Of a stretch of 64,000 bases of DNA, positions 16,134 to 26,787 are shown piece by piece (position 1 is the stretch's first letter; each line of letters begins with the position of its first letter). The DNA comes from Pseudomonas sp. TH41 (GTDB taxonomy: Bacteria > Pseudomonadota > Gammaproteobacteria > Pseudomonadales > Pseudomonadaceae). The stretch lies in assembly GCF_016650695.1 (NCBI RefSeq), contig NZ_JAEKFH010000003.1, positions 2,066,001-2,130,000 on the forward strand, given 5' to 3'. The notes below the pieces were generated by a model, which did not search any database, was not told where the DNA came from, and saw nothing but the letters and a program-made list of their open reading frames with translations. Position numbers and translations under genes: made by a program.

Positions 16134-16874
16134 ATGAAGCGCTTCCGGCCGGGCATCGTGCCAACGCTGGTGGTCGCAATCCTGCTGCCGCTGCTAGTGT
16201 CGCTCGGGTTCTGGCAATTGAGCCGGGGCGCGGAGAAAAGCGCCCTGCTGCAAAGCTACACCGAACGCCGTGCCGCCGAGCCGATGGCCAGCACCGAGCT
16301 GCAACACACCGTAGATCCGGCCTTCCGCCGCGTTCGCCTGCACGGTCAGTTCGATGCCGAACACAGTCTGCTACTGGACAACCGTCAGCGCGACGGCAAG
16401 GTCGGCGTCGAGCTGCTGCAACCCTTCCATGATCAGGCGACCGGGCTCTGGCTGCTGGTCAATCGCGGCTGGCTGCCATGGCCGGATCGCCGCACCCCGC
16501 CACAATTCACCACACCCACCCAGGCATTGAGTCTCGACGCCTGGGTCTACGTCTCCCCCGGCGCGACCTTTCAGTTGCATGCCGATCCGAGCACCACGAC
16601 CTGGCCTCAGTTAGTGACAGCGGTTGAGCCGGCGAAGGTCTGGAAGGCGCTCGATCGCGAAGGTTTTGCCTACGAATTACGTGAAGAAGCCGGCCCCGCG
16701 TCCTATCAGGCCGATTGGCCGGTCGTCGCCATGGGTCCGGAAAAACACATCGCTTATGCCGTGCAGTGGTTCGCCATGGCGATCGCCCTGTTCGGCCTTT
16801 TTATCTACCTCGGCTGGCACAACGCAAAGGAGAAACACCATGGGAGCGGCCATGAATCCACCCAGAATGTCTGA
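16134..16874 (+). CDS. SURF1 family oxidase assembly protein
   Basis: A 246-residue protein with the SURF1 layout: one transmembrane helix at each end (about 7-25 and 214-231) and a periplasmic domain between. Conserved pieces are LGFWQLSRGAEK near the first helix, GVELLQPF and LVNRGWLPWPDRR in the middle, and YAVQWFAMAIALFGLFIYLGWHN at the end. SURF1 helps insert heme a into CoxA. No strong ribosome binding site is visible at 16134. The end overlaps the next gene by 35 bp. Confidence 0.9.
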   Translation: MKRFRPGIVPTLVVAILLPLLVSLGFWQLSRGAEKSALLQSYTERRAAEPMASTELQHTVDPAFRRVRLHGQFDAEHSLLLDNRQRDGKVGVELLQPFHDQATGLWLLVNRGWLPWPDRRTPPQFTTPTQALSLDAWVYVSPGATFQLHADPSTTTWPQLVTAVEPAKVWKALDREGFAYELREEAGPASYQADWPVVAMGPEKHIAYAVQWFAMAIALFGLFIYLGWHNAKEKHHGSGHESTQNV

Positions 16875-17433
16875 GGCGAAAACGCCGGCGAGTCGGCGCA
16901 AAGGTCGCTTGCAGTTGCTGCTAATCTTACTGGGAGTGATCGGCCCGATGGTCCTCGCTACCGGCATGTACAAATTGCAGTTCTGGGTGCCGGAGGGCCG
17001 CAGTTATCACGGTGAACTGATCGGCAATGGCCAGACCCGCGCCGACCTTGGGGTTCAGGCGCAAGAGGACCGCTGGCAGATGCTGGTCACGGCGCCCAAG
17101 GAGTGTTCGGTGGATTGCCAGCAACTGGTGTATCTGGCGCGGCAAATCCAGATCGGCCTCGGCCCCGAGGCGTCACGCGCCAGCCATGCACTGGCCGCCG
17201 CGCAACCGCTGACTGCCGATTACGAAGCCAAACTGACCCGCGAATACCCGCAACTGCAGCGCTATCCCATGGACCTGACGACCTTCAGCAAGACGACGGG
17301 TGACAAGGCGGTGCCGCAGCTGTGGATCATCGACCCTCACGGCAATCTGGTGCTGCGCTATGACCCGACGGTAAAGGGTAAGGACTTGCTGAACGACCTG
17401 CGTCATCTGCTGAAACTGTCGAACATCGGATAA
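16840..17433 (+). CDS. SCO-like membrane protein of the oxidase cluster (PA0111-like)
   Basis: A 197-residue protein with an N-terminal transmembrane helix (about 23-43) and a periplasmic domain. The domain has a CxxxC pair (Cys89 and Cys93 in KECSVDC) and a downstream LWIIDPHGNLVLRY at 161-173. This pattern resembles the thioredoxin fold of SCO copper chaperones, although overall similarity to the true SCO at 19401 is low. The ATG at 16840 follows AAAGGAG at ideal spacing; one at 16852 is possible. It overlaps SURF1. A role in CuA assembly or thiol reduction is inferred. Confidence 0.7.
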   Translation: MGAAMNPPRMSEAKTPASRRKGRLQLLLILLGVIGPMVLATGMYKLQFWVPEGRSYHGELIGNGQTRADLGVQAQEDRWQMLVTAPKECSVDCQQLVYLARQIQIGLGPEASRASHALAAAQPLTADYEAKLTREYPQLQRYPMDLTTFSKTTGDKAVPQLWIIDPHGNLVLRYDPTVKGKDLLNDLRHLLKLSNIG

Positions 17434-17443
17434 GGGCATCGTC

Positions 17444-18517
17444 ATGGCCAAACCTGGATTTCGCCTCGCGCTGTTTGCCACCTTGCTGGCACTGATTGTG
17501 GTGTTGCTCGGCGCCTACACACGTCTGACCCACGCTGGCCTCGGCTGCCCGGACTGGCCGGGCTGCTACGGCTTTATCAGTGTGCCGAAAAGCGAAGCCC
17601 AACTGGCCCATGCCGAATTGCATTTTCCTGATGCGCCCGTGGTAGCGCACAAGGGCTGGAACGAAATGGTCCACCGCTACTTCGCCGGCACGCTCGGGCT
17701 GTTGATTTCGGTGCTGGCCGGTCGCGCCTGGGTCCATCGTCGTCATCCGGGGCAACCAGTGAAGTTGCCGCTGTTCCTGCTGGCCGTGGTGTTTGCCCAA
17801 GCGGCGTTCGGCATGTGGACGGTGACGCTCAAACTTTGGCCGCAGGTGGTGACCGGGCATTTGCTCGGCGGTTTTGCGACCTTGAGTTTGTTGTTTTTAC
17901 TGACGCTGCGCCTGTCCGGAGTATTGCCGGCGCTCACCGTGCCACGGCGTTTGCAGCACTGGGCGACCGCCGGCTTACTGCTGGTGATCCTGCAAATTGC
18001 CCTTGGCGGCTGGGTCAGTTCCAACTACGCCGCCGTGGCCTGCATCGACTTTCCGACCTGCCACGGGCAATGGTTGCCACCCACAGACTTCGCCAACGGT
18101 TTTCACCTGACCCAACACATCGGCCCGAATTACCTCGGCGGGCAACTGGACAGCGATGCTCGCACGGCGATTCACCTCACTCACCGTATCGGCGCGTTGC
18201 TGGTGACGCTGGTGCTGCTCGGTCTGGCGTGGCAACTGAAGGTCGTCGGTATGACGCGTTTAGCAGGACTGGTGCTGATCGCACTGGCCGCACAAATCAC
18301 CTTGGGCATCAGCAACGTGCTGTTCCACCTGCCGCTGCCGGTGGCCGTCGCGCACAATGCCGGCGGCGCAGCGCTGCTGCTGACGATGGTGCTGGTCAAT
18401 TATCACGCGCGAACCAGTCTGGTTCGGGTGAAGCAGCCGACACGCTGGCGCTTCAGCCCGCGTAAACACCCAGCCGGGCCCATAACAATAAAAGGAGAGA
18501 TGCCATGGCGACTCTGA
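17444..18517 (+). CDS. ctaA: Heme A synthase (COX15/CtaA)
   Basis: A 357-residue, eight-helix membrane protein that oxidises heme O to heme A. Signature pieces are [21 protein letters not shown] near residue 24, the heme-ligand-containing EMVHRYFAG near 73, a second Cys loop [13 protein letters not shown] near 200, and [11 protein letters not shown] near 246. AAGGGC precedes the ATG. The C-terminus overlaps ctaB by 13 bp, so the heme A pathway genes are coupled. Confidence 0.93.
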   Translation: MAKPGFRLALFATLLALIVVLLGAYTRLTHAGLGCPDWPGCYGFISVPKSEAQLAHAELHFPDAPVVAHKGWNEMVHRYFAGTLGLLISVLAGRAWVHRRHPGQPVKLPLFLLAVVFAQAAFGMWTVTLKLWPQVVTGHLLGGFATLSLLFLLTLRLSGVLPALTVPRRLQHWATAGLLLVILQIALGGWVSSNYAAVACIDFPTCHGQWLPPTDFANGFHLTQHIGPNYLGGQLDSDARTAIHLTHRIGALLVTLVLLGLAWQLKVVGMTRLAGLVLIALAAQITLGISNVLFHLPLPVAVAHNAGGAALLLTMVLVNYHARTSLVRVKQPTRWRFSPRKHPAGPITIKGEMPWRL

Positions 18518-19404
18518 TCGGCGAACGTCACAGTCAGGCAATCTGGCGCGACTATCTGGAGCTGACCAAGCCGAAAGTGGTGGTGCTGATGCTCATCACC
18601 TCGCTGGTCGGGATGTTCCTTGCGACCCGCGCCGGGGTGCCGTGGACGGTGCTGGTGTTCGGCAATCTGGGGATCGCGTTGTGTGCCGGCGGCGCGGCGG
18701 CGGTCAATCACGTGGTGGACCGACGCATCGACGCAGTCATGGCGCGAACCCACAAACGCCCCCTGGCTGAAGGCCGGGTGTCACCGACCGCGGCGCTGAC
18801 GTTCGCATTGGTGCTGGCGGTGCTGGGCCAGGCCTTGCTGCTGGCCTTCACCAACCCGCTGACCGCTTGGCTGACCCTTGCCTCGCTGCTCGGATATGCC
18901 GTGGTCTACACCGGTTTCCTGAAACGCGCGACGCCGCAAAACATTGTCATCGGAGGCCTGGCCGGCGCGGCCCCACCGTTGCTCGGTTGGGTCGCGGCCA
19001 CCGGCCATGTCAGCGCTGAACCGCTGTTGCTGGTACTCATCATCTTCGCCTGGACCCCGCCACACTTCTGGGCACTGGCGATCCATCGCAAAGAGGAATA
19101 CGCCAAGGCCGACATTCCGATGCTGCCGGTCACCCACGGCGAGCATTACACCAAGGTCCATATTCTGCTTTATACCTTCGCGCTACTGGCCGTGAGCCTG
19201 ATGCCCTACGTCATTCACATGAGCGGTGTGCTCTACCTGATTTGCGCCCTCGTCCTGGGCGCGAGGTTTCTGCAATGGGCCGTCGTGCTGTACCGTGGCA
19301 CTCGGCCGCACGCGGCGATCAACACCTTCAAGTACTCTATCTACTACTTGTTCCTGCTGTTTATCGCCCTGCTCGTAGACCACTACTTACTGTTGAACCT
19401 ATGA
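18505..19404 (+). CDS. ctaB: Protoheme IX farnesyltransferase (heme O synthase)
   Basis: A 299-residue UbiA-family prenyltransferase with about nine helices. It adds a farnesyl group to heme b to give heme O, the substrate of CtaA. The two Asp-rich sites are visible: [20 protein letters not shown] near residue 70 and the later [16 protein letters not shown] near 193. AAAGGAG precedes the ATG. The stop codon overlaps the SCO start (ATGA). Confidence 0.93.
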   Translation: MATLIGERHSQAIWRDYLELTKPKVVVLMLITSLVGMFLATRAGVPWTVLVFGNLGIALCAGGAAAVNHVVDRRIDAVMARTHKRPLAEGRVSPTAALTFALVLAVLGQALLLAFTNPLTAWLTLASLLGYAVVYTGFLKRATPQNIVIGGLAGAAPPLLGWVAATGHVSAEPLLLVLIIFAWTPPHFWALAIHRKEEYAKADIPMLPVTHGEHYTKVHILLYTFALLAVSLMPYVIHMSGVLYLICALVLGARFLQWAVVLYRGTRPHAAINTFKYSIYYLFLLFIALLVDHYLLLNL

Positions 19405-20036
19405 CTCGAACTCAGAAAACCGTCTTCATCCTCGTCGCCCTGATCGCGCTGGTTCTGGGCCTGACCATCAACAAAGTACTGTCCGGCAAGGGCCAGGGCG
19501 ACCCGACTCCACTGATCGACGCCGGGATCATCCTGCTGCCGCAAAGCCGCAACCTGCCGGACGTGACCATGACCGATCAGGACGGCAAACCGGTGGCCGT
19601 CAACGAGCTGAAAGACAAGTGGAGCTTGCTGTTCTTCGGCTACACCTTCTGCCCTGACATCTGCCCGACCACCCTCGCCCAGCTGCGCCAGATCAAGAGC
19701 GAACTGCCACCGGAAGCGGTGGCCAAATTGCAGATCATCCTCGTCAGTGTCGACCCGAATCGCGACACGCCCAAGCAGCTCAAGCAATACCTGGGTTACT
19801 TCGATCCGCAGTTCATCGGCCTGACGGCCTCGTCGGTGGACGACATTCAGAAACTGGCCAACGCGGTGAGCATTCCGTTTATTCCAGCAGATACCAGCAA
19901 GCCGAATTACACGGTTGACCACAGCGGGAACCTGGCGGTGATCGGGCCGGACGGGACCCAGCGTGGGTTTATTCGCGCGCCGTTGAATAACACCAAGTTG
20001 GTGGCGCAGTTGCCGGTGATGCTTAAACGCAAGTAA
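19401..20036 (+). CDS. SCO1/SenC copper chaperone
   Basis: A 211-residue protein with an N-terminal membrane anchor (about 7-25) and a thioredoxin-fold domain in the periplasm. The copper ligands are Cys84 and Cys88 in FCPDICP and His in TVDHSG near residue 172. It matures the CuA site of CoxB. It starts on the last base group of ctaB (4-bp overlap) and is the final gene of the assembly group; a REPIN and a terminator follow. Confidence 0.93.
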   Translation: MTRTQKTVFILVALIALVLGLTINKVLSGKGQGDPTPLIDAGIILLPQSRNLPDVTMTDQDGKPVAVNELKDKWSLLFFGYTFCPDICPTTLAQLRQIKSELPPEAVAKLQIILVSVDPNRDTPKQLKQYLGYFDPQFIGLTASSVDDIQKLANAVSIPFIPADTSKPNYTVDHSGNLAVIGPDGTQRGFIRAPLNNTKLVAQLPVMLKRK

Positions 20037-20054
20037 GCACACGCCATAACCCCT

Positions 20055-20135
20055 GTAGGAGCGAGCTTGCTCGCGAAGGTGTGTCAGCTGCAGTGATGTC
20101 GACTGACACTCCATCGCGAGCAAGCTCGCTCCTAC
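20055..20135. repeat. REPIN, loop family B
   Basis: Inverted GTAGG-type REP arms with a GTGTCAG...CTGACAC loop, flanked by CCCCT/AGGGG that extends the pairing by several bases on each side. Confidence 0.9.
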
Positions 20136-20155
20136 AGGGGTTGTGTTTCAGGCAT

Positions 20156-20190
20156 AAAAAATGGGGCGCATTTGATGCGCCCCATTTTTT
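20156..20190. terminator. Bidirectional terminator between sco and metQ
   Basis: A stem of about 14 bp, AAAAATGGGGCGCA with TGCGCCCCATTTTT, and a 5-nt TTTGA loop. T tracts appear in both reading directions, serving the convergent sco and metQ genes. Confidence 0.9.
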
Positions 20191-20204
20191 ATTAACGCTT
20201 CAGA

Positions 20205-20978
20205 TCAGAACGCCGGCACGACCGCGCCTTTGTACTTCTCGAGGATGAACGCCTTCACTTCCGGGCTGTGCAGGGCAGCAACCAGTTTCTTCATCGCGTC
20301 GCTGTCTTTGTCGTCCGGACGAGCCACCAGAATGTTCACGTAAGGCGAGTCGCTGCCTTCGATGATCAGAGCATCCTTGGCCGGATCAAGCTTGGCTTCC
20401 AGCGCGTAGTTGGTGTTGATCAGTGCCAGGTCGACCTGGGTCAGCACGCGCGGGATGGTCGCGGCTTCCAGTTCGCGGATTTTCAGGTCCTTGGTGTTTT
20501 CGGTGATGTCCTTGACGGTCGACAGGATGTTGTTCGAATCCTTCAACTTAATCAGGCCGGATTTTGCCAGCAGCAACAGCGCACGGCCGCCGTTGGTGGC
20601 GTCGTTCGGGATGACCACGTTGGCGCCACCCGGCAGCTCGGCCAGGGTTTTGTACTTGCTGGAGTACGCGCCCAGTGGTTCCAGGTGTACGCCGGCAACA
20701 GCCACCAGGTTCGTGCCTTTGGCCTTGTTGAACTCATCGAGGTACGGCTGGTGCTGGAAGAAGTTTGCATCCAGGCGCTTCTCGGACACTTGCACGTTCG
20801 GCTGGATGTAGTCGGTGAAGACTTTGACCTTCAGGTCCACGCCTTCTTTGGCCAGGGCCGGTTTAACGAATTCGAGGATTTCTGCGTGCGGGACCGGGGT
20901 GGCCGCGACGGTCAGCGTGTCGGCAGCGTGAGCAGAAAAGGCTGCAACGGCAGCGAACGCGACGAGTAGTTTTTTCAT
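20205..20978 (-). CDS. metQ: Methionine ABC transporter substrate-binding protein
   Basis: A 257-residue periplasmic binding protein of the NlpA/MetQ family. The signal peptide MKKLLVAFAAVAAFSAHAADT ends in an AHA-A type site with no lipobox cysteine, so it should be soluble rather than lipid-anchored as in E. coli MetQ. The mature domain has ATPVPHAEILEFVKP and VKVFTDYIQPN, both typical of the family. It lies 63 bp after metI in a metN-metI-metQ operon. Confidence 0.92.
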   Translation of the reverse strand: MKKLLVAFAAVAAFSAHAADTLTVAATPVPHAEILEFVKPALAKEGVDLKVKVFTDYIQPNVQVSEKRLDANFFQHQPYLDEFNKAKGTNLVAVAGVHLEPLGAYSSKYKTLAELPGGANVVIPNDATNGGRALLLLAKSGLIKLKDSNNILSTVKDITENTKDLKIRELEAATIPRVLTQVDLALINTNYALEAKLDPAKDALIIEGSDSPYVNILVARPDDKDSDAMKKLVAALHSPEVKAFILEKYKGAVVPAF

Positions 20979-21041
20979 TCAGCTAACTCCTTGTTGAGGC
21001 GCCTGTTTGCGGCGCCTGCCAGCGAATGGCCGGCTCAATTG

Positions 21042-21716
21042 TCATTTACGAGAGAAGTGGACCACAAGCTTATCGCCAACGGTCTGCAGTACTTGAACCA
21101 GCACCAGCAACAACACGACGGTGACCACCATCACATCGGTCTGAAAACGCTGGTAACCGAAACGGATCGCCAGGTCGCCCAGACCACCAGCGCCAACCAC
21201 ACCGGCCATTGCCGTGTAGGACACCAGTGTAATAGCTGTCACCGTAATCGCCGCGAAGATGCCCGGGCGGGCTTCTGGCAGCAGGGCATTGATGATGATC
21301 TGCCGCGTCGTCGCGCCCATGGCCTGGGTCGCTTCGATGATGCCGCGGTCGACTTCACGCAGCGCGGTTTCCACCAGTCGTGCGAAGAACGGCGTGGCGC
21401 CCACCACCAGCGGCGGAATCGCACCGGCAACACCGAGGGATGTGCCGGTAATCAACACGGTGAACGGAATCATCACGATCAGCAGAATGATGAAGGGCAG
21501 CGAACGCAGAATGTTCACCACCAGCGACAACATCGCGTAAACGCCTTTGGCTTCCAGCAACTGGCGCGGGCTGCACAGGAACAACAGCACGCCCAAGGGC
21601 AGGCCCAGCAAAACGGTGAACAACAACGAACCGCCAAGCATCAGCATCGTGTCGCCGGTTGCCAGCCAGATTTCGAACCAGTCGATATTGGAGAAGAAAC
21701 TCATCAGGGCTTCCAT
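21042..21716 (-). CDS. metI: Methionine ABC transporter permease
   Basis: A 224-residue inner-membrane permease with five to six helices. It carries the MetI coupling segment REVDRGIIEATQAMGATTRQIIINALLPEARPG (an EAA loop) near residue 118. It forms the channel through which MetN drives D/L-methionine uptake. Its start lies at the metN stop. Confidence 0.93.
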   Translation of the reverse strand: MEALMSFFSNIDWFEIWLATGDTMLMLGGSLLFTVLLGLPLGVLLFLCSPRQLLEAKGVYAMLSLVVNILRSLPFIILLIVMIPFTVLITGTSLGVAGAIPPLVVGATPFFARLVETALREVDRGIIEATQAMGATTRQIIINALLPEARPGIFAAITVTAITLVSYTAMAGVVGAGGLGDLAIRFGYQRFQTDVMVVTVVLLLVLVQVLQTVGDKLVVHFSRK

Positions 21717-22723
21717 CAGCGCAGCACCTCCATGTGGACGTCAGCTGCGGTGAAGTGGGCGAACGCTGCTTCCATGTCGCCGCCGGTGACGGCCAGGGTC
21801 AATTGCCCGTAGGGAATGTCTTTGATGCGATCTATACGACCGGCCAGGATGCTGTAGTCCACACCCGTTTCCCGAGCGACAGTACCCAGCAATGGCGCGT
21901 AGGTCGCTTCGCCTTGGAAGGTCAGACGCACGATGCGGCCTGGCACGTGAGCGAAGTCGTCGCGCTGTTCGCTTTCGTCGATCTGCTCGTCTTCTTGCAC
22001 GAAGCGTTTGGTGGTCGGGTGCTTGGGATGCAGGAACACCTCGGCCACCGAACCTTGCTCGACAATCACGCCAGCGTCCATCACGGCCACTTGGTCGCAG
22101 ACGCGACGGATCACGTCCATCTCGTGGGTGATCAGGACGATGGTCAGCTTCAGCTCGCGGTTGATCTCGGCCAGCAATTGCAGGACCGACGCCGTGGTCT
22201 GCGGGTCCAGGGCGCTGGTGGCTTCGTCGCACAGCAGGATTTTCGGCTTGGTGGCCAAGGCACGGGCAATGCCGACGCGCTGCTTCTGACCACCGGACAA
22301 CTGCGCCGGGTACTTTTTGGCGTGGTCGGACAAACCCACTCGTGCCAGCAATTCAGCCACACGCAGGTCGATCTCGCTGCGCGACAGTTCGCCGGCGAGG
22401 GTCAGCGGCAGCGCGACGTTATCGGCCACGGTCTTGGAGGCCAGCAGGTTGAAGTGCTGGAAAATCATCCCGACCTGCTGACGGAAACGTCGCAGGCTGT
22501 TGGCGTCAAGCGCGGTGACTTCTTCGCCGTCGACGATGATCTTGCCGCCACTGGCGTTTTCCAGGCGATTGATCAGACGCAGCAGGGTACTTTTTCCCGC
22601 GCCGGAATGGCCGATCAGGCCGAAGACCTGACCGTTCTCAATCGTCAGATTGGTCGGATGCAGGGCGGGAATATCCTTACCGGCGACGCGGTAGGTTTTA
22701 TGGACGTTTTGAAACTCGATCAC
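21716..22723 (-). CDS. metN: Methionine ABC transporter ATPase
   Basis: A 335-residue ATPase with Walker [10 protein letters not shown] near residue 38, signature [15 protein letters not shown] near 140, Walker [12 protein letters not shown] near 163 and the H-loop ITHEMD. The C-terminal region (about 260-335) is the NIL/ACT-like domain that senses methionine and inhibits transport. First gene of the operon. The 263-bp gap to katE shows no recognisable riboswitch. Confidence 0.94.
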   Translation of the reverse strand: MIEFQNVHKTYRVAGKDIPALHPTNLTIENGQVFGLIGHSGAGKSTLLRLINRLENASGGKIIVDGEEVTALDANSLRRFRQQVGMIFQHFNLLASKTVADNVALPLTLAGELSRSEIDLRVAELLARVGLSDHAKKYPAQLSGGQKQRVGIARALATKPKILLCDEATSALDPQTTASVLQLLAEINRELKLTIVLITHEMDVIRRVCDQVAVMDAGVIVEQGSVAEVFLHPKHPTTKRFVQEDEQIDESEQRDDFAHVPGRIVRLTFQGEATYAPLLGTVARETGVDYSILAGRIDRIKDIPYGQLTLAVTGGDMEAAFAHFTAADVHMEVLR

Positions 22724-22986
22724 GTAGCGAACCTTGTGGGGCGCGTTAGAAAAGGATCAGCGGTTAGCCGGGCGCGCATTTTAGCCTGTCCGTATAGAGG
22801 TTATTAGCATTTATTCCGCATTCAACCTTCGATTTGGCAATAACGCGATCAAAGGTCAGAAAAAAGGAACGGCTAAAAACGTCATCAGTCACTAATTAGG
22901 CAACTCGATAACGCCCCCGGTGCCGTGCCTGGGGTATTGCTCAAGAGTCCTGGCTACGGCGGGAATCGCACGAGGAGTTACGTCTG

Positions 22987-25125
22987 ATGAGTACTAAAAA
23001 GCCTGCCGCCCCAAAAAGTGCACTGGCCGGGACCGACACCCTGGACCGCGGCAACACCAATGCCAAGCTCGACAGCCTGGAGAAATTCCGCTCCGACGCC
23101 ACTGAACAAGCCCTGCGCACCAACCAGGGCGTGAAGGTTTCGGACAATCAGAACACCCTGAGGGCCGGCGCCCGCGGGCCATCGCTGCTGGAAGATTTCA
23201 TCATGCGTGAAAAAATCACGCACTTTGACCATGAGCGCATTCCCGAGCGCATCGTCCATGCTCGCGGCACCGGCGCTCATGGTTACTTCCAGACGTATGA
23301 AAACCATTCCGTCCTGACCAAGGCCGGTTTCTTACAAGACCCGGGTAAGAAAACCCCGGTCTTCACGCGCTTTTCCACGGTGCAAGGCCCTCGCGGGTCA
23401 GGCGATACCGTGCGGGACGTGCGAGGTTTCGCTGTGAAGTTCTTCACCGACGAAGGCAACTTCGACCTGGTGGGCAATAACATGCCGGTCTTTTTCATTC
23501 AGGACGCAATCAAGTTTCCTGACTTCGTGCACGCGGTCAAACCCGAGCCGCACAACGAGATGCCTACGGGGGGCTCGGCTCACGACACTTTCTGGGATTT
23601 TGTCTCGTTGGTGCCGGAATCGGCGCACATGGTGATCTGGACCATGTCCGACCGGGCGATCCCGAAAAGCCTGCGCAGCATGCAGGGCTTCGGGGTGCAC
23701 ACGTTCCGCCTGGTCAATGCCGAAGGCAAATCGCGCTTCGTCAAATTCCACTGGCGCCCTACGGCCGGGACCTGCTCACTGGTGTGGGATGAGGCGCAGA
23801 AGCTCGCCGGCAAAGACACCGACTTCCACCGTCGCGATCTCTGGGAATCGATCGAGATGGGCGACTACCCGATATGGGAACTGGGCGTACAGATCATTGA
23901 AGAGGAAAACGAACACACCTTCGATTTCGACATTCTCGACCCCACCAAGCTGATCCCGGAAGAGCTGGTCCCCATCACGCCTTTGGGCAAAATGGTCCTC
24001 AACCGCAATCCGGACAATTTCTTCGCCGAAACCGAACAGGTCGCGTTCTGCCCTGGCCATATCGTGCCGGGAATAGATTTCTCCAACGATCCTTTGCTGC
24101 AAGGACGGCTGTTTTCCTACACCGACACGCAGATCAGCCGACTCGGTGGGCCGAACTTTCACGAGATTCCGATCAACCGTCCCGTATCACCGTTCCACAG
24201 CGGCCAGCGGGACGCGTTGCACCGCACCACCATCGATAAGGGTCGCGCGTCATATGAGCCCAACTCCATCGACGGTGGCTGGCCGAAAGAAACGGCGCCA
24301 GCTGCACAGGATGGCGGCTTCGAGAGTTATCCGGAGCGCATCGACGCGAACAAAATCCGCCAGCGTAGCGAATCGTTCAGCGATCACTTTTCCCAGGCAC
24401 GGCTGTTTTTCCACAGCATGAGCAAGCACGAGCAGGAACACATCATCGCGGCCTACAGTTTTGAGCTGGGCAAGGTGGAGCGCGAGTTCATCCGTGCGCG
24501 TCAGGTGAATGAGATCCTGGCCAACATCGATCTGGAACTGGCCAAGCGTGTGGCGCAGAACCTTGGGTTGCCGGTACCGAAAGCAGGAACCGTCGACGTA
24601 CGGAAATCCTCACTGGACCACTCGCCAGCCTTGAGTCAGGCCAACTTGCTTCCGGCGGACATCAAAACCCGTAAAGTGGCCATTCTTGTCGCCAACGGTG
24701 TCGATCGCGCTGCGATTGATGCGATGAAAAAAGCACTGGTGGCTGAAGGAGCTCACGCCAAACTGCTCGGTCCGACGTCCGCCCCCGTAACGGCCGCCGA
24801 TGGCAAGGCGCTGCCAGTCGATGCATCGATGGAAGGGTCGCCTTCCGTGGCGTTCGACGCGGTGTTTGTGCCAGGTGGCGCTGCATCGATCAAGGCGTTG
24901 AGCGGTGATGGTGTGGCGCTGCATTACCTGCTGGAGGCGTACAAGCATTTGAAGGCGATTGCGCTGCAGGGCGAGGCAAAGCAGTTGCTGGATGTGTTGA
25001 AACTGGAGGCTGATGCGGGGCTGATCGTGGGAGCGGACGCCAAGTTGATCAAACCGTTTTTTGCCGCGATCGGGCAGCATAGGGTTTGGGATCGGGAGCC
25101 TAAGGCCAAGGCGATTCCGGCTTAA
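22987..25125 (+). CDS. katE: Large-subunit catalase HPII
   Basis: A 712-residue clade-2 monofunctional heme catalase that dismutates hydrogen peroxide in the cytosol. The active-site His lies in [14 protein letters not shown] near residue 96 and the Asn in [11 protein letters not shown] near 168. The heme-ligating Tyr is in RLFSYTDTQ near 380. After about residue 560 comes the extra DJ-1/glutamine-amidotransferase-like domain ([22 protein letters not shown]) typical of HPII. Divergent from metN. Such catalases are usually stationary-phase genes; I see no confident promoter. Confidence 0.95.
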   Translation: MSTKKPAAPKSALAGTDTLDRGNTNAKLDSLEKFRSDATEQALRTNQGVKVSDNQNTLRAGARGPSLLEDFIMREKITHFDHERIPERIVHARGTGAHGYFQTYENHSVLTKAGFLQDPGKKTPVFTRFSTVQGPRGSGDTVRDVRGFAVKFFTDEGNFDLVGNNMPVFFIQDAIKFPDFVHAVKPEPHNEMPTGGSAHDTFWDFVSLVPESAHMVIWTMSDRAIPKSLRSMQGFGVHTFRLVNAEGKSRFVKFHWRPTAGTCSLVWDEAQKLAGKDTDFHRRDLWESIEMGDYPIWELGVQIIEEENEHTFDFDILDPTKLIPEELVPITPLGKMVLNRNPDNFFAETEQVAFCPGHIVPGIDFSNDPLLQGRLFSYTDTQISRLGGPNFHEIPINRPVSPFHSGQRDALHRTTIDKGRASYEPNSIDGGWPKETAPAAQDGGFESYPERIDANKIRQRSESFSDHFSQARLFFHSMSKHEQEHIIAAYSFELGKVEREFIRARQVNEILANIDLELAKRVAQNLGLPVPKAGTVDVRKSSLDHSPALSQANLLPADIKTRKVAILVANGVDRAAIDAMKKALVAEGAHAKLLGPTSAPVTAADGKALPVDASMEGSPSVAFDAVFVPGGAASIKALSGDGVALHYLLEAYKHLKAIALQGEAKQLLDVLKLEADAGLIVGADAKLIKPFFAAIGQHRVWDREPKAKAIPA

Positions 25126-25151
25126 GATCTTTGTTGTTTGAAAGGGTGCTA

Positions 25152-25239
25152 TCGCGAGCAAGCTCGCTCCCACAGGGTTTTGGGTGGATCACAATTTTGT
25201 GATCACCTTGACCCACTGTGGGAGCGAGCCTGCTCGCGA
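25152..25239. repeat. REPIN, GTGGG type
   Basis: Inverted REP arms at 25152-25173 and about 25218-25239, with a loop containing the smaller dyad GATCACAATTTTGTGATC. It lies between the convergent katE and lipoprotein genes. Confidence 0.9.
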
Positions 25240-25244
25240 TGCTT

Positions 25245-25961
25245 TTAAGGCTTGCGCGGACTCAAAACCATCTGCGCCGAAATGTTGCGCAGGATCTGCT
25301 TTTCCAGATTCAGATCAAACCCGGAATCCAGCTTCTTCACCCGCTTGGTCAGCAAGGTGGCCAACCACGGGTAATCCTCAGTACGCGGCGTCTGAATGCT
25401 CACATCGCACTGATAATTCACCACATCGGCGGCGATAGCATCCAATTGCCGGCGAAGTTTGACCATATCGTTTACGTTCAGCGCAACCGTGGTGCTTTGC
25501 GCCGTCGGATCAATGACTTTCGCCTTTGACTTGGCTTCTGCAGCATTGAGCGCCGCCTCTGCTTTATCCAGCTCAGCCTTGCGGGCATTGACGATGGCGT
25601 TGTTCACACCCCCGGTCAGCGCCGGAGCCTTGGGCATCAATGCCCGGGCGCGGCTGAGGGCCGTGGCGGCGGCGTTCACGTCACCTTTTTGCAGCACGAT
25701 CTGGCTGCGGAGCAGATAGGCTTCAGCCAATTGGCGCTGGTATTGCTCAAGGGATTGATCGTTGGGCGACTGGGCCTGCAAGGCAGCCAGCTGATCTTCG
25801 GCGGTGGCCAGCTCACTGCTGGCGAGACTTTGTTCCAGTTGTGCGATGGCCGTAGCCCGTGCATCGGGGGTCTCGGTGGCCGCCGGTGGCGTGCTTTGGC
25901 AAGCGCCCAGCAGCAGAGAAAATGCGACAAGGAGCAGATAACGGGAGGCGAACAACTTCAT
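25245..25961 (-). CDS. Lipoprotein next to the zinc-uptake locus (PA5502-like)
   Basis: A 238-residue lipoprotein with lipobox LLGAC (Cys20). The region 35-150 is helical and repetitive, resembling TPR-like pairs (LEQSLASSELATAEDQLAALQAQ, LLRSQIVLQKGDVNAAATALSRARAL). The C-terminal part is basic. It is in the same orientation as znuB, 37 bp downstream of its stop, an arrangement shared by pseudomonads. No enzymatic motif is seen; function unknown. Confidence 0.75.
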   Translation of the reverse strand: MKLFASRYLLLVAFSLLLGACQSTPPAATETPDARATAIAQLEQSLASSELATAEDQLAALQAQSPNDQSLEQYQRQLAEAYLLRSQIVLQKGDVNAAATALSRARALMPKAPALTGGVNNAIVNARKAELDKAEAALNAAEAKSKAKVIDPTAQSTTVALNVNDMVKLRRQLDAIAADVVNYQCDVSIQTPRTEDYPWLATLLTKRVKKLDSGFDLNLEKQILRNISAQMVLSPRKP

Positions 25962-25998
25962 TCCTGCGACTCTCTATTTGCGCAAAAAACGAGCAAGT

Positions 25999-26787
25999 CT
26001 ACACCCCTCGACGGGGCAGGACAAAACTCAGCAGAAACAGTGCAGCGGCCGCCACCACAATCGATGGGCCCGCCGGGGTGTCCTTGAACCAGGACAGCGC
26101 CAGCCCGCCACACACCGCGAACATACCCAGCAGGCTTGCGCCCAATGCCATCTGCTCCGGCGAGCGTGCGTGACGCTGTGCCGCAGCCGCCGGGATGATC
26201 AGCAACGAAGTGATCAGCAACACACCGACGATTTTCATCGCCACGGCAATCACAACGGCAATCAGCAGCATGAGCGTCAAGCGCAATGCCGCCACCGGCA
26301 AACCTTCTACCTTGGCCAGTTCTTCATGCACCGTGATCGCCAGCAATGGTCGCCACAACGTGACCAACAGCGCCAGGACTGCCGCGCTGCCCCCGAGGAT
26401 CCATGCCAGATCAGTCGGGCTGATCGCCAGCAGGTCGCCGAACAGATACGCCATCAGATCGATCCGCACTTCATGCATGAAGCTTAGTACCACCAGGCCC
26501 AATGAGAGTGTGCTCGGTGCGAGAATTCCCAAAAGCGTGTCGGACGCCAGTGGCTGGCGCTGCTGCAACGTCACCAACAACACCGCCAGCAGCAGACAGC
26601 CTACGGTGACCGCCACCGTCGGGCTGACATCCAGCAGGAATCCCAACGCCACGCCAAGCAAGGCCGCGTGAGACAGGGTGTCGCCGAAATAGGCCATGCG
26701 CCGCCAGACCACGAACGAACCCAGTGGGCCCGCCACCAACGCCAGGGCCAGACCTGCAAGCAGGGCGTAGAGCAGAAAATCAGCCAT
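25999..26787 (-). CDS. znuB: Zinc ABC transporter permease
   Basis: A 262-residue inner-membrane permease with about eight helices (ABC-3 family). It starts at ATG 26787 ([36 protein letters not shown]), a typical ZnuB N-terminus, and overlaps znuC by 8 bp. With ZnuC and ZnuA it imports zinc from the periplasm. A longer frame upstream is the znuC antisense region and is rejected. Confidence 0.94.
   Translation of the reverse strand: MADFLLYALLAGLALALVAGPLGSFVVWRRMAYFGDTLSHAALLGVALGFLLDVSPTVAVTVGCLLLAVLLVTLQQRQPLASDTLLGILAPSTLSLGLVVLSFMHEVRIDLMAYLFGDLLAISPTDLAWILGGSAAVLALLVTLWRPLLAITVHEELAKVEGLPVAALRLTLMLLIAVVIAVAMKIVGVLLITSLLIIPAAAAQRHARSPEQMALGASLLGMFAVCGGLALSWFKDTPAGPSIVVAAAALFLLSFVLPRRGV

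Noticed and set aside
22724..22986. Riboswitch or methionine operator upstream of metN
   Set aside because: No S-box-like helices or clear operator could be found by reading; nothing to support.
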